Origin: Silicimonas algicola
Lineage (GTDB): Bacteria > Pseudomonadota > Alphaproteobacteria > Rhodobacterales > Rhodobacteraceae
Length of the DNA stretch: 64,000 nucleotides
Assembly (NCBI RefSeq): GCF_003148765.1
Contig: NZ_QGGV01000007.1
Coordinates: 141,240-205,239, forward strand
Direction of reading: 5' to 3'
Within the stretch, counting starts at the first letter, position 1; every line of letters starts with the position of its first letter. The translations under genes were made by a program, and so were the position numbers. This document shows, one piece after another, positions 28,134-37,110 of this stretch. Below the pieces are notes generated by a model that saw only the letters and a list, made by a program, of their open reading frames with translations, did no database searches and was not told the origin of the DNA.

Positions 28134-29111
28134 TCAGATGCCGAGCTTCGCCATCTGCTTTTCGGGATACCGCGTGCCTGCCGCCGCGCCGGGCGCAAAA
28201 GCCTGGCCGAGGTCAGCGAAGTCGGAATCCGTCAATTCGAGGTCTGCGGCGTTCGCGTTCTCCTCGACCCACTTTACCTTCTTGGCACCGGGGATCGTCG
28301 CCACGTCCTCGCCGCGCGACAGGACCCATGCGATGGCCACCTGTGCGGGGGTCGCGCCGTGGCGCTCCGCGACGCTGCGAAGCGCGTCGATCAGGGGCAG
28401 GTTCTGCGCGATGTTGTCGGGGTCAAAGCGCGGATGGTCGCGGCGGCGATCCTCGGGGATGAGGGTATCGACGTCGGGGATCGTCCCGGTCAGGAACCCG
28501 CGACCGAGGGGCGCGTAGGCGACGAACCCGATGCCAAGTTCGCGGCAGGTGTCGACGATGGCGCTCTCGACGTCGCGCGACCAGAGCGACCATTCGGACT
28601 GGAGGGCCGCAATTGGATGGACCTTGGCCGCACGGCGCAGTGTGTCGGAACCGGCTTCTGAGAGGCCGATGTGGCGCACCTTGCCCGCTTCGACCAGCCG
28701 GGACATCGCGCCGACGCTGTCCTCGATTGGCACGTCGGGGTCGACGCGGTGAAGGTAGTAGAGGTCGATGGTCTCGACGCCGAGGCGCTCGAGGCTTGCG
28801 TCGCAGCCCGCGGTGATGTGTTCGGGGCTGCCGTCGACGGTGCGGGGCTTCGCCGCGCGCCCAAGGTTTCCGACCTTCGTGGCGATGATGGCATCGCGAC
28901 GCCGGTCCTTCAGCGCTTCGCCGATCAGGCGTTCGCCGTGACCGTTGCCATAGACGTCGGCTGTGTCGAGAAGCGTCACGCCCAGGTCGAGGGCGCGATG
29001 TATGGCACGCGTGGACTCTGGGTCGTCCTTGGTGCCGTAGGCCGTCGACATGCCCATGCAGCCGAGGCCGATGCTGGGCACCTCAAGTCCGCCGAGTTTG
29101 GTCGTTCTCAT
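28134..29111 (-). CDS. Aldo/keto reductase
   Basis: 325 residues, the usual AKR length. The catalytic tetrad is visible: Asp and Tyr in DTADVYGNGHGE, Lys in IIATKVGN and His in LYYLHRVDPDVPIED. The NADPH-binding part is near the end (AWVLSRGEDVATIPGAKKV). It should reduce a carbonyl or oxidise an alcohol. The ATG at 29111 starts MRTTKLGGLEVPSIGLG, the canonical AKR opening. The upstream frame overlaps the propeller gene and is not used. Confidence 0.9.
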   Translation of the reverse strand: MRTTKLGGLEVPSIGLGCMGMSTAYGTKDDPESTRAIHRALDLGVTLLDTADVYGNGHGERLIGEALKDRRRDAIIATKVGNLGRAAKPRTVDGSPEHITAGCDASLERLGVETIDLYYLHRVDPDVPIEDSVGAMSRLVEAGKVRHIGLSEAGSDTLRRAAKVHPIAALQSEWSLWSRDVESAIVDTCRELGIGFVAYAPLGRGFLTGTIPDVDTLIPEDRRRDHPRFDPDNIAQNLPLIDALRSVAERHGATPAQVAIAWVLSRGEDVATIPGAKKVKWVEENANAADLELTDSDFADLGQAFAPGAAAGTRYPEKQMAKLGI

Positions 29112-29133
29112 TCGTCCCCTCCCCTTGCCGCGG

Positions 29134-30429
29134 TCACATCGCGGGCTCCAGGATGTCGTAGCCGCAGAGCCGGTCGATGGCGTGGACAAAGCCGCGCCCG
29201 TCCACGTCGACGTCGTTGGTCTGAGGAGCCGCGGCGCCGCCCCTCGGTTCCGGAATGTAGTGCCCGATCTCGGACGGTCGCGTCGGATCGCTGAGGTCGA
29301 GCATCCTGATCCCGCCCGCGAACCAAGCCACCGGCATGGGCGAGGCAGACGGCCGTTCGGCAAACTGGTGTGCGCCGAAGCGGAGGCCCGCGCGGCTCCA
29401 GGGGCTGTCCAGCTCACTTACCTCGAAGGTCGCGACCGGTTCGATCGCCGACAGGTCGGTCACGTCGAGGACCCAGATAAAGGCGTGCGGCGTGCCGGGT
29501 CGGTGGTCGTGTTCCTCGTCTATCGCCAGCGCGTAGCGGCGGCCATCGAAGGTGCCGGGCAGAGGCATGGCGGTGTGCAGGGGCTCGGGGAAGGCCTTCG
29601 GATGCGGCCAGTAGCCGACCTCGCGCATGGCGGAGGGGTCGGACACGTCGAGGACGCGAAAGCCCTCGTGCCACCAGGCCGCCCAGACCTCGTCGCCGAA
29701 CCTCAGCCCGTGGTGAAGGCGGTACGTCTGACCGGGCCAGTCCGGCACTTCCCCCGCCGCGACGTTCTGGCCGGGGGCCGACCAGCGGCCCGCCTCGACG
29801 GGATGCGAGGGATCGGAGAGGTCGTAGGCGACGAGGATGTTGCCGCGATAGCCCTCCATCTCGGTCGAAATCCAGGCGTAGCGCTCGTCGAGGTCGAAGC
29901 GGTGAACGCCGATCCCGCCGGTGCGGTGGTGGGCCAGGAGGCGCGGGTTCGACTTGTCGCGGATGTCGTAGACGCGGAAGCCGCCGTCCTCGTAGGGGAT
30001 CGTGGCGTGGCGGCGCAGGTCTTCCATGCGTGCTTCGGGGATGCCGAGCCTTTCGGCCAGTTCGGCCTCGGTCGGGGCGCGGCCGAGATCGGCCGATAGG
30101 GTTTCGGTCTCGGCGCCGATGCGCGCGGCCCGGCGACGGAAATGGCGGTCGGCCTGTTCGACGTTGACGACCATGATGTCGCCCGTCACGCGGACCTTGT
30201 GGGTGTGCGAGGTGTCGTCGGGCAGCGTGATGGCGGCCACGACCTTTGGCGCGCGCGGGTCCGAGATGTCGACGATCGACGTCCCGTGCGGCGACTTCAT
30301 GTGGCCGACGTAGGCGAAGTCGCCCTCGACCGTCACCTGTCCGCCACCCGCCATGTCGTCGATCCCCCCGAGTCGCCGCACCCCCTTTGCGAGGGGCGCG
30401 GCGGCTGGCTGGGAGGCGGGCAAGTTCAT
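29134..30429 (-). CDS. LVIVD-repeat beta-propeller protein with a sigma-region-3-like helical insert
   Basis: 431 residues built of LVIVD-type blades such as TSIVDISDPRAPKVVAAI, FRVYDIRDKSNPRLLAHH, FRVLDVSDPSAMREVGYW and IRMLDLSDPTRPSEIGHY. It has several histidine-rich loops (DDTSHTHKV, DEEHDHRPG). No signal peptide is obvious. Residues about 95-145 do not look like a blade: the stretch GRAPTEAELAERLGIPEA is very close to the helical region 3 of sigma-70 factors. The start overlaps the FAH stop (ATGA), so translation is coupled. It might be a scaffold or a metal-dependent lactonase-like enzyme; function unknown. Confidence 0.75.
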   Translation of the reverse strand: MNLPASQPAAAPLAKGVRRLGGIDDMAGGGQVTVEGDFAYVGHMKSPHGTSIVDISDPRAPKVVAAITLPDDTSHTHKVRVTGDIMVVNVEQADRHFRRRAARIGAETETLSADLGRAPTEAELAERLGIPEARMEDLRRHATIPYEDGGFRVYDIRDKSNPRLLAHHRTGGIGVHRFDLDERYAWISTEMEGYRGNILVAYDLSDPSHPVEAGRWSAPGQNVAAGEVPDWPGQTYRLHHGLRFGDEVWAAWWHEGFRVLDVSDPSAMREVGYWPHPKAFPEPLHTAMPLPGTFDGRRYALAIDEEHDHRPGTPHAFIWVLDVTDLSAIEPVATFEVSELDSPWSRAGLRFGAHQFAERPSASPMPVAWFAGGIRMLDLSDPTRPSEIGHYIPEPRGGAAAPQTNDVDVDGRGFVHAIDRLCGYDILEPAM

Positions 30430-31304
30430 CAAGCCACCGGGTTTTCGAGGACGCCGAGGTTCGTGATCTCGATCTTCACGCTGTCGCCGGCCTTGAGGTA
30501 GCGCGGCGGGTTGAAGCCGATGCCGACGCCCGCGGGCGTGCCCGTCGCGATCACGTCGCCGGGCAACAGGGTGCCGGTGGCGGTCAGCGTTTCGATGATC
30601 GTCGGGATGTCGAAGATCAGGTCTGCCATGGTCGCGCGCTGCCGCTCCTCTCCGTTGACGAAGGTCTGGAGCATGACGCCCGGCAGGTCCGGCATCTCGT
30701 CCGCCGTCGCGATCCAGGGACCCATGGGGCAGAAGGTGTCGAGGCCCTTGCCGATGGTCCACTGGCTGTGGCGGCGCTGAAGCTCGCGCGAGGTCATGTC
30801 GTTCACGATGACGAAGCCGAAGACATAGTCCATCGCGTCTTCCTTCGAAACGCGTGCGGCCTTCTTGCCGATCACGACGCCCAATTCGCCTTCGAAGTCG
30901 ATGGTGCCGGTCGGATCGACCTCGGAGCGGATCGCTTCGCCGGGACCGATGAGACCGGTCATCGCCTTGGTGAAGATCACGGGAACGGTCGGCGTCTCTT
31001 CCTTGCCGGAGGAGTCGAAGCCCGAGTTGTGAAATTCCTTGGCGTGCGCGTGGTAGTTCTTGCCGACGCAGATCACGTCGCGCACGAGGCGCGGCATCGG
31101 AGGCAGGAGGCGGACGTCCTTCAGGGGGAGACGGTCTGCCGATCCGGCCATGCCGTTCCAGCGAGAGACGCCCTCGTCGCCCGAGGCGATCAGATCAAGG
31201 ACGGCGGTGTCGGCGGACGGGCCTTCGGCGCAGACGACAACGTCTTCGCCGTCGATGAAGCCGGCCTTGACCGTGTCGCGGTGGAGGAAGGTTACGAGCT
31301 TCAC
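30429..31304 (-). CDS. Fumarylacetoacetate hydrolase family protein
   Basis: 291 residues: an N-terminal domain of about 70 residues (MKLVTFLHRD opening) followed by the FAH catalytic fold. Markers are ICVGKNYHAHAKEF, DFEGELGVVIGK with the metal-binding glutamates, FVIVNDMTSRELQ with the aspartate, and GTPAGVGIGF. Members cleave acylpyruvates or decarboxylate or hydrate related acids. It is the first gene of the minus-strand catabolic operon, with an inverted repeat next to its start, and it is not closely similar to the FAH protein at the left end of the window. Confidence 0.88.
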   Translation of the reverse strand: MKLVTFLHRDTVKAGFIDGEDVVVCAEGPSADTAVLDLIASGDEGVSRWNGMAGSADRLPLKDVRLLPPMPRLVRDVICVGKNYHAHAKEFHNSGFDSSGKEETPTVPVIFTKAMTGLIGPGEAIRSEVDPTGTIDFEGELGVVIGKKAARVSKEDAMDYVFGFVIVNDMTSRELQRRHSQWTIGKGLDTFCPMGPWIATADEMPDLPGVMLQTFVNGEERQRATMADLIFDIPTIIETLTATGTLLPGDVIATGTPAGVGIGFNPPRYLKAGDSVKIEITNLGVLENPVA

Positions 31305-31305
31305 T

Positions 31306-31334
31306 TTATCGATTCACTTTCATTTTGTCGATAA
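31306..31334. promoter_or_regulatory. Inverted repeat TTATCGA-N15-TCGATAA in the divergent promoter
   Basis: Two perfect 7-bp arms, TTATCGA (31306-31312) and TCGATAA (31328-31334), lie immediately upstream of the FAH gene and 60 bases before the GntR start. The spacing of about two helical turns is compatible with a dimeric regulator. This is the best candidate operator for the neighbouring GntR protein. Confidence 0.5.
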
Positions 31335-31394
31335 TTCATGCGATCATATGGAGTATTGCTTGTCAACTCGGCAACGAGACTGGATGATCGCGCC

Positions 31395-32102
31395 ATGGAG
31401 CAGATTTCGCCCCCCCTCACCTCCGACGATTCCGCACGCCCCATTTCTCCCGCTCCGGGCGAGACCCTGACCGAAGCGGCCTATTTCGCCATCCGGCGCG
31501 ACATCATCTCGGGTGCCCTTGCCCCCGAGGAGCGACTGAGGATCGAAAGGTTGTCCCGGCTCTATGGCGTGGGGCCCACTCCTCTTCGCGAGGCGTTGCA
31601 GCGCCTCTGCGCGGCGGGCCTGGTCCATGCAAGCGGGAACAAGGGCTTCGCGGTCGCCCCCCTGAGCATGGACGAGTTCACGGACCTCACCATCGCCCGG
31701 GTGGCCATCGAGGAGCAGGCGCTGCGGCTGTCGATCGAGCACGGCGACGATGCCTGGGAGTCGCAGGTCGCGGCGACGGCCTACCAGCTCAACAAGAAGG
31801 ACGTGGCGCTGATCGCGTCGGGAGAGGTCGCGCTGTCCGACTGGGAGGCCGCGAACAGCGCCTTCCACGCCGCCACGGTCGCCGCCTGCGGATCGCGCTG
31901 GCTGCTGACGTTGCGGGGCCGGCTGAACGAGCAGGTCGAGCGCTATCGTCTGGCATCGGTCGCGCTGCGGCGCGCCGACCGCGACCTTGTCCACGAACAC
32001 GCCGACATTGCGACGGCGGTTCTGAACCGGGACGCGGATCGGGCCTCGGCGCTGATCGCGCAGCATTTCCGGAAGACGGCAACGCTGCTGGCCGGCGCCT
32101 GA
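31395..32102 (+). CDS. GntR family transcriptional regulator (FCD domain)
   Basis: 235 residues. The wHTH is at about 20-85 (IISGALAPEERLRIERLSRL, then PTPLREALQRLCAAGL), followed by a helical FCD domain with metal-type residues in FTDLTIARVAIEEQALR, SAFHAATVAACG and VHEHADIATA. Start 31395 (MEQISPPL) is preferred over an upstream frame that would run through the operator region. It is divergent from the seven-gene catabolic/tct operon and is presumably its ligand-responsive repressor. The upstream repeat at 31306-31334 is a plausible binding site. Confidence 0.87.
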   Translation: MEQISPPLTSDDSARPISPAPGETLTEAAYFAIRRDIISGALAPEERLRIERLSRLYGVGPTPLREALQRLCAAGLVHASGNKGFAVAPLSMDEFTDLTIARVAIEEQALRLSIEHGDDAWESQVAATAYQLNKKDVALIASGEVALSDWEAANSAFHAATVAACGSRWLLTLRGRLNEQVERYRLASVALRRADRDLVHEHADIATAVLNRDADRASALIAQHFRKTATLLAGA

Positions 32103-32112
32103 AGTCCGCCCC

Positions 32113-33378
32113 TCAGCCGTCCGACGCCTTGGCTTCTTCGTCCGACACCTGGTCGATGGCCCAGGCGACGCTGAAGCCATGCAGCATCGTCGACATCAGG
32201 ATGACGATGGCGACAAGCGACCAGAGCGGCGCCTCGTCGATGAACTCGATATGGCTGGCCGCATAACACAGGTAATAGATCGAACCGATGCCGCGCACCC
32301 CGTAGATCGAGACGATGGCCCGGTCGTTGCGGACAAGGTCGGTGCCCATAAGCGCTACCCAGCCGCAGAGCGGGCGGATGACAACGAGAAGCACCACCGC
32401 GATCAGGACGAGCGTCCAGGTCGCATCCATCAGCAGCGCCGGCAGGATCGATCCGAGCGCGACGAGAAGCCCGGCCGTCAGCGCGTGCTCGATGGTGTCC
32501 GAGAAATCGTGGAGACGGCGATGGAAGTCGTGATGCTCCTCGATCCGCCGAAGCGTCAGGCCCAGAACCGCGACGGCGATGAAGCCGTAGCCCTCGACGA
32601 TCTCGGTCGAGCCGTAACAGAGGAACACACCGGCAAGCGCCACGATGCCGGACCCGGTCTCGGCGAGCGGTGCGCCGCCAGGAAGGCGGAACAGGACGAA
32701 GCCAAGTGCTCTTGCCCCCAGCCAGCCGGTCGCGACGCCGACGGCGATGCGGTAGACTACGTCGAGCGCCAGCCATTCGAGGACGAAGCTTTCGGCCGTC
32801 ATCGCCCCCGCCGCTATCATCAGGCCGAGATAGACGAAGGGGAATGCAAGCCCGTCGTTCAGCGCCGCCTCGGTCGTCAGCGTGTAGCGCACCGGATGCT
32901 CGGAGCCCTCCTGGGGGGGCCCGACCTGAACGTCCAAGGCGAGAACGGGATCCGTCGGGGCGAGGACCGCACCGAGAAGGATGGCGCCTGCAAGCGTCAT
33001 GCCGGCAAAGGCCCATCCGAGGAAGGCCACGGCGAAGATGGTCAGAGGCATGGTGATGGCGAGAAGGCGAATGGTCGGGATCCACCGTCGACCTGGCGTC
33101 AGAGAATCGATCCTGAGCCCCGTACCGAACAGCGCCACGATGACGGTCAGCTCGCTGGCCAGTTCCCACGGCGCCGGCGACTGGCGCGGGTCGGGCAGGA
33201 TCGGAAAGGGCGCGAGCGCATAGCTGGCAGCCGCCCCGAAGAGGATCATCAGGGGTGCGGCCGCGGGCTCCCGGCGGGACACCAGTCTCGGCGTCCACAA
33301 GGCGAGGATGATGACGAGCCCCACGCACACGAGGGTGACGTGGTAGGCGCTGATCTCGAAGAAGGGCGTGTCTTCCAT
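32113..33378 (-). CDS. Cation:proton antiporter, CPA1 (NhaP-like) family
   Basis: 421 residues with about 12 membrane helices. The CPA ion-binding motif appears as LLGAVLAPTDPVLALDVQVG and the following helix as TTEAALNDGLAFPFVYLGL, both typical of NhaP-like Na+/H+ or K+/H+ exchangers. There is no long cytoplasmic C-terminal domain. ATG 33378 is preferred to a GTG two codons upstream. It converges with the GntR gene, leaving only 10 bases between stops, and is not obviously part of the catabolic operon. Confidence 0.85.
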   Translation of the reverse strand: MEDTPFFEISAYHVTLVCVGLVIILALWTPRLVSRREPAAAPLMILFGAAASYALAPFPILPDPRQSPAPWELASELTVIVALFGTGLRIDSLTPGRRWIPTIRLLAITMPLTIFAVAFLGWAFAGMTLAGAILLGAVLAPTDPVLALDVQVGPPQEGSEHPVRYTLTTEAALNDGLAFPFVYLGLMIAAGAMTAESFVLEWLALDVVYRIAVGVATGWLGARALGFVLFRLPGGAPLAETGSGIVALAGVFLCYGSTEIVEGYGFIAVAVLGLTLRRIEEHHDFHRRLHDFSDTIEHALTAGLLVALGSILPALLMDATWTLVLIAVVLLVVIRPLCGWVALMGTDLVRNDRAIVSIYGVRGIGSIYYLCYAASHIEFIDEAPLWSLVAIVILMSTMLHGFSVAWAIDQVSDEEAKASDG

Positions 33379-33497
33379 TGTCACTCAGATAGACCCCGGA
33401 AGACGCCCGTCCGCCAGTCCCCACGGAGGGTCTTCTTCGCTCCAGGTGGGACGGCGGTGCTGGGGGTCTTCTCGGAGGGCGGAAAGGAGGGTTCGAC

Positions 33498-33851
33498 TCA
33501 GGTCTTCGCGCTCCTGTCATGGCGGCTGAGCGTGTCCCTCAGCGATACATAGGACACGGGCTTTTCGAGAAGCGCCAAGGCGCCGTGGTCCTCGGGAAGG
33601 TAGTCGAGTTCTCCCGAGACGACGATGGACGGAATGCCTTCGCCCGCCAGCCGCTTGACGAGGACCGGGCCGGTGCGTCCGTCTGCGAGATTGAGATCGA
33701 CCAGCACGATGTCGGCTCGCATGGCTTGAGCGCGGTCGAAACAGATGTCGGACGTCGTGGCGGTGCCCACGGCCTCATGTCCCGCCTCTTCGACCATCTC
33801 GCGCAGGTCCATGGCGATCAGAGCGTTGTCCTCGCAGATCAGGACTCTCAT
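33498..33851 (-). CDS. Single-domain response regulator
   Basis: 117 residues, a receiver domain only. The acidic pocket is Glu7/Asp8 (VLICEDNALIA), the phosphoacceptor is Asp52 (VLVDLNLADG), the conserved Ser is near 79 (VVSGEL) and Lys is near 97 (LEKPVS). There is no output domain, so it relays phosphate or acts by protein contact. The ATG overlaps the kinase stop (ATGA), so the two proteins form a cognate pair. Confidence 0.9.
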   Translation of the reverse strand: MRVLICEDNALIAMDLREMVEEAGHEAVGTATTSDICFDRAQAMRADIVLVDLNLADGRTGPVLVKRLAGEGIPSIVVSGELDYLPEDHGALALLEKPVSYVSLRDTLSRHDRSAKT

Positions 33852-34861
33852 CGTCCTGGCCCTTCGAGCGGTTCAAAGATGTGCGGAGCCGGGCCGTCGA
33901 CCAAGATCTGAAAACGGTCGCTCTGCATCTCTATGACCGGTTCGCCCATCAGCAAGGAGCGCAAAGCGTTTCGGACGTAGGGGAGCCCGAAGCCTTCCGT
34001 GTATGAGCCAGTGTCCTTGGGTGCATGAGTTTCCGACCAGGAAAAGTGCGTTACACCGTCTCCGTCCGGGTCCGTGAAGGAAACCGAAAGGGTCCCGCCG
34101 TCGTGCAGGGCGCCGTGCTTCGACGAGTTGGTCGCGAGTTCGTGGATGCAGAGACCAAGCTGCTTCGCCTGGTCCCGGAGGATCCGCTTCTTTCCGCTGA
34201 TAACTTCCACCTTCTCGTGACCGTGCAGGAAGGGGTTCAGCACCTGGCGCGTGATGGCGTCGAAGGGGGCAGACGAAATCTTCGAGCCGTCTCCGAAAAT
34301 CGAGTGAACTGCTGCTAGGGCGTCAAGGCGCTTGAGGAAACCGTCAAACAGGTCGCCCTTGCCGTGGATCAGCGTCATCCGCCCCATGGCGGACAGCGTC
34401 GACAGGATGTTCTTGATGCGGTGGCTCGTCTCCCGCAGGGCGCTGTTGAGGTTTTCCTTCTGTCTCTCCCTTTCGGAGACGTCGAACCCCGAGGCGATCA
34501 GTTCGGTGACCCTCCCGTTCTCGTCGCGCAAAGGGGCGATCTGGAAATCCACGATGAGCCGTCTGTCACCCCGGACACGCACCTCGATGTCGAACCGGCT
34601 TGTCTCGCCTCGGGCCCCGCGCTCGACGACATCGCGCAACCTGGCTTGAAGGGCGGGATCGTGGCCGAACCAATATCCCTCCCAGAACCTTCGGTCGACG
34701 ATATCGGTCAGCGAGATGCCGGCCGCGTCGAGAGCGTTCTTGCTGACATCCAGCGTCGCTCCGCCTGGCGACAAGATCGCTGCGAATGCCACCGTGGCAT
34801 TGATGATGTCATGAGCACGCTTGTCGAGGTGCCAAGGCGCCTCAAGATTGTTGTCGACCAT
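33848..34861 (-). CDS. PAS-containing sensor histidine kinase, HWE/HisKA_2 type
   Basis: 337 residues, cytoplasmic. A PAS-like domain occupies about 15-130 (with PLRDENGRVTELIASGFDVS near its end). The dimerisation/phosphorylation helix RETSHRIKNILSTLSAMGRM has His147. The ATPase domain has the N box LCIHELATNSSKHGAL and a glycine-rich end (EGFGLPYVRNALRS). The SHRIKN helix and the short ATPase domain are typical of HWE/HisKA_2 kinases common in alphaproteobacteria. It is co-transcribed with the single-domain receiver. The PAS ligand or light response cannot be judged; no flavin cysteine motif was seen. Confidence 0.87.
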   Translation of the reverse strand: MVDNNLEAPWHLDKRAHDIINATVAFAAILSPGGATLDVSKNALDAAGISLTDIVDRRFWEGYWFGHDPALQARLRDVVERGARGETSRFDIEVRVRGDRRLIVDFQIAPLRDENGRVTELIASGFDVSERERQKENLNSALRETSHRIKNILSTLSAMGRMTLIHGKGDLFDGFLKRLDALAAVHSIFGDGSKISSAPFDAITRQVLNPFLHGHEKVEVISGKKRILRDQAKQLGLCIHELATNSSKHGALHDGGTLSVSFTDPDGDGVTHFSWSETHAPKDTGSYTEGFGLPYVRNALRSLLMGEPVIEMQSDRFQILVDGPAPHIFEPLEGPGR

Positions 34862-34998
34862 TGTTTGGCCTGACTTATTTGATGCAACTTGAGGGAAGGT
34901 AGCTGGGTCCGAAGCAAGGTAAAGTCTCGTTGCTGGACGTCAGCGGCTTTCCTCAGGCTCCCCGGTAAACCTATCCTTCCTCCGCCGAGACGGAGACG

Positions 34999-36156
34999 TC
35001 AGGCCGTCACCTGCTCGAAGTCGTCCAGGCGCCGTGTCGCGGCCACGGCGAAAATGAGGGCCGCCAGGCACATGGCGATCATCACCAGTACGGATGCGCC
35101 GAACGTGGTCTGCGCCAGGAATGCGACCGTCATCACCCCCCCCAGTCGTGCGAAGGTGATGTCGAGACTGGCCGAGATGGCGCTCATCCCCCGCGGCGCA
35201 AACTTGAGGACAAGCTGCGTCGACGGCGCATTGCTGCACGCCAGTCCGGTGCCGAGGAGAGCCGACGCCACGATGAGGCAGACCGCGCTATTGCACAGAT
35301 AGGCCAGCGGAAATCCGGCCGCGACAAAAAGCGGAGCAGCAAGCATAATGCCTTTCAGGCGCGGTTCGTCGACCCAATTCCTGAGCAGCGTGCTCACAAT
35401 GGAAAAACTCAACCACAGGATGGAGAGGTTGAGACCGATGCTGACCACCTGAACCTCCTGCTCGGCCAGCCACAGCGGCAACCGGAAGAGGTAGTAGGTG
35501 ATCGCCCCATAGGTGCAGAAGACGTAGCCGAAAACGATCCAGAGCTCCGGGGCGCGCAGAAGACGGGTGTATCGCGGAATCGCGGGCGCAGAGGGCGACT
35601 GCGCGTCGGGCGGACGCGAGACGAGGACGATCGCCAGCGCGACGAGCGAGATGACGGCGAGGATGATGAACGCCAGGTTCCAGCGGTGACCGTTCAGCAC
35701 GCTGCTGTAGAAGAACGGCGCGGCGGACGCGACATATCCTGCGACACTTCCCCATACGATCAGGACTTTGCCGGGCTGGCGTGGCGACGCCCGCGTCAGC
35801 AGGATGGGGATGAGAGGAGAGAATATGCCGCCCCCAAGCCCCTGCAGGGCGCGCGCGGCCGTGAGAGCTTCGTAGCTGCCCGCAAAGGCGACGAGCATCG
35901 AGCCGGTCGCGAAGAAAAGCACGCCAATGCCGAAGATTCGGTTGGCGTTGCCGACGTCCCCCAGCCATCCGCCGATCAGGACGCCGACGGCTACGGCGAT
36001 CCCGTAAGAGTTGAACACCCACGCCATCTGGCTGAGCGAAAGCCCGAATTCATTCTGAATTTCCGGCAGCAATAGCGGAACAAGCGTCAGCTCCATCACG
36101 AAGGCGACGCTTACTGCAATCGGACCGATAATTGCCTTGGGGGTTGATACAGTCAT
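34999..36156 (-). CDS. Major facilitator superfamily transporter
   Basis: 385 residues, 12 predicted membrane helices. MFS markers include the loop 2-3 GGWLGDVGNANRIFG and the helix 4 AARALQGLGGGIFSPLIPIL. The loop and helix pattern resembles 12-14 TM drug/multidrug exporters. An in-frame TTG at 36210 would add 18 residues after an AAGGGGTGA ribosome-like site, but that extension is filled by a perfect inverted repeat, so ATG 36156 is preferred. It lies directly behind an unknown 252-residue gene and may export a product made by it. Confidence 0.82.
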   Translation of the reverse strand: MTVSTPKAIIGPIAVSVAFVMELTLVPLLLPEIQNEFGLSLSQMAWVFNSYGIAVAVGVLIGGWLGDVGNANRIFGIGVLFFATGSMLVAFAGSYEALTAARALQGLGGGIFSPLIPILLTRASPRQPGKVLIVWGSVAGYVASAAPFFYSSVLNGHRWNLAFIILAVISLVALAIVLVSRPPDAQSPSAPAIPRYTRLLRAPELWIVFGYVFCTYGAITYYLFRLPLWLAEQEVQVVSIGLNLSILWLSFSIVSTLLRNWVDEPRLKGIMLAAPLFVAAGFPLAYLCNSAVCLIVASALLGTGLACSNAPSTQLVLKFAPRGMSAISASLDITFARLGGVMTVAFLAQTTFGASVLVMIAMCLAALIFAVAATRRLDDFEQVTA

Positions 36157-36186
36157 CGAGCCAATGTGTTGGGTTCCGGCATGTGT

Positions 36187-36208
36187 GACGATATTGTTGG
36201 ATATCGTC
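36187..36208. repeat. Perfect inverted repeat before the MFS gene
   Basis: GACGATAT-TGTTGG-ATATCGTC: 8-bp arms with a 6-nt spacer, between the stop of the unknown gene (36217) and the MFS ATG (36156). It could be an operator, or an RNA hairpin that holds down translation of the MFS gene. Confidence 0.55.
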
Positions 36209-36216
36209 AATCGGGA

Positions 36217-36975
36217 TCACCCCTTGGAGTCGATGGCCGAGAGGCTTGCCCTGATGGAGGAGACCTGATCCGCGTACTGAAGCGACTGCGGCTCGCGCGC
36301 CAGGGCGTTGGTCATGTCCTTGGCGCTCATCCAGATAAGGTGGTCTTCGTCGGTCACCTGCTTGTCCGGGCCGATCCACTTGCCCGGCTCACAGTGAGAA
36401 TAGCCGTAGCGAAGGTGTGCCCCTTTTGCCGCCAACTGCTTCGGCACGAGCGCGAAGGCGTAATCGGGCGCCCAGCTCTTGACCATGATCTCGAACAGGA
36501 TTCGCGACAGCAGCGTCGTGGCCCCCTGGCTGCGCGGTCCACCCAGGCCCCGCGCGGGAAGCCAGAACTCTCCATGATAGCAGACCCTGCCCGTAATCGT
36601 GGCAAGAGCATCGGGACCTGAGTAAAAGGTAAGGTCGGGATCGGGCGTCGTGTCGGGCGTGATATACTTGTGGCGGTGAACGTCGAGATGGTTACCGAGC
36701 GATACGCCCGTCAGATCGAGAAGCCGCACCGCCTGGGTATGGATCAGCTTGCCCGACTGATCGAAGCCGCAAATCCAGAAGCCGTTCGAGCCGTCGATGT
36801 AGGAACTGGCGACGTCGAACATGGGATACATCGGATTCCGGTCGGCCTGCGCGGTGCGATGGGCCCGGTAGGTCGAGAAGTCGTCGCCGACCTCGACACG
36901 CATGCCTGCGTCTTCGAGTTCGCGAAGGATGCGCGACACACACATGATCGTGTCGAAGAGATTGCGAGGCGACAT
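36217..36975 (-). CDS. Uncharacterised protein, possibly acyltransferase-like
   Basis: 252 residues, no signal peptide or membrane helix. I do not recognise the family with certainty. The central part GRVCYHGEFWLPARGLGGPR followed by a helix (TLLSRILFEIMVKSW) and DYAFALVP has the order strand, basic glycine loop, helix and strand seen in GNAT/autoinducer-synthase-like folds, which is only a structural guess. It ends 7 bases before the longer MFS frame and is probably co-transcribed with it. An unusual LysR-headed regulator lies just upstream on the same strand. Confidence 0.65.
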   Translation of the reverse strand: MSPRNLFDTIMCVSRILRELEDAGMRVEVGDDFSTYRAHRTAQADRNPMYPMFDVASSYIDGSNGFWICGFDQSGKLIHTQAVRLLDLTGVSLGNHLDVHRHKYITPDTTPDPDLTFYSGPDALATITGRVCYHGEFWLPARGLGGPRSQGATTLLSRILFEIMVKSWAPDYAFALVPKQLAAKGAHLRYGYSHCEPGKWIGPDKQVTDEDHLIWMSAKDMTNALAREPQSLQYADQVSSIRASLSAIDSKG

Positions 36976-37110
36976 TTCGGCTTCCTGAATCGGTCGTTTC
37001 CGTCGGCCAAGCTAACATCAAGAAGTCACATTTGTGCACGTTTTTTGCCGCATTCTTGAAATCGCGGTTTGGGAGTGTTGCACGGTCGCGAGGCATTGCC
37101 GGTGCCCGGA

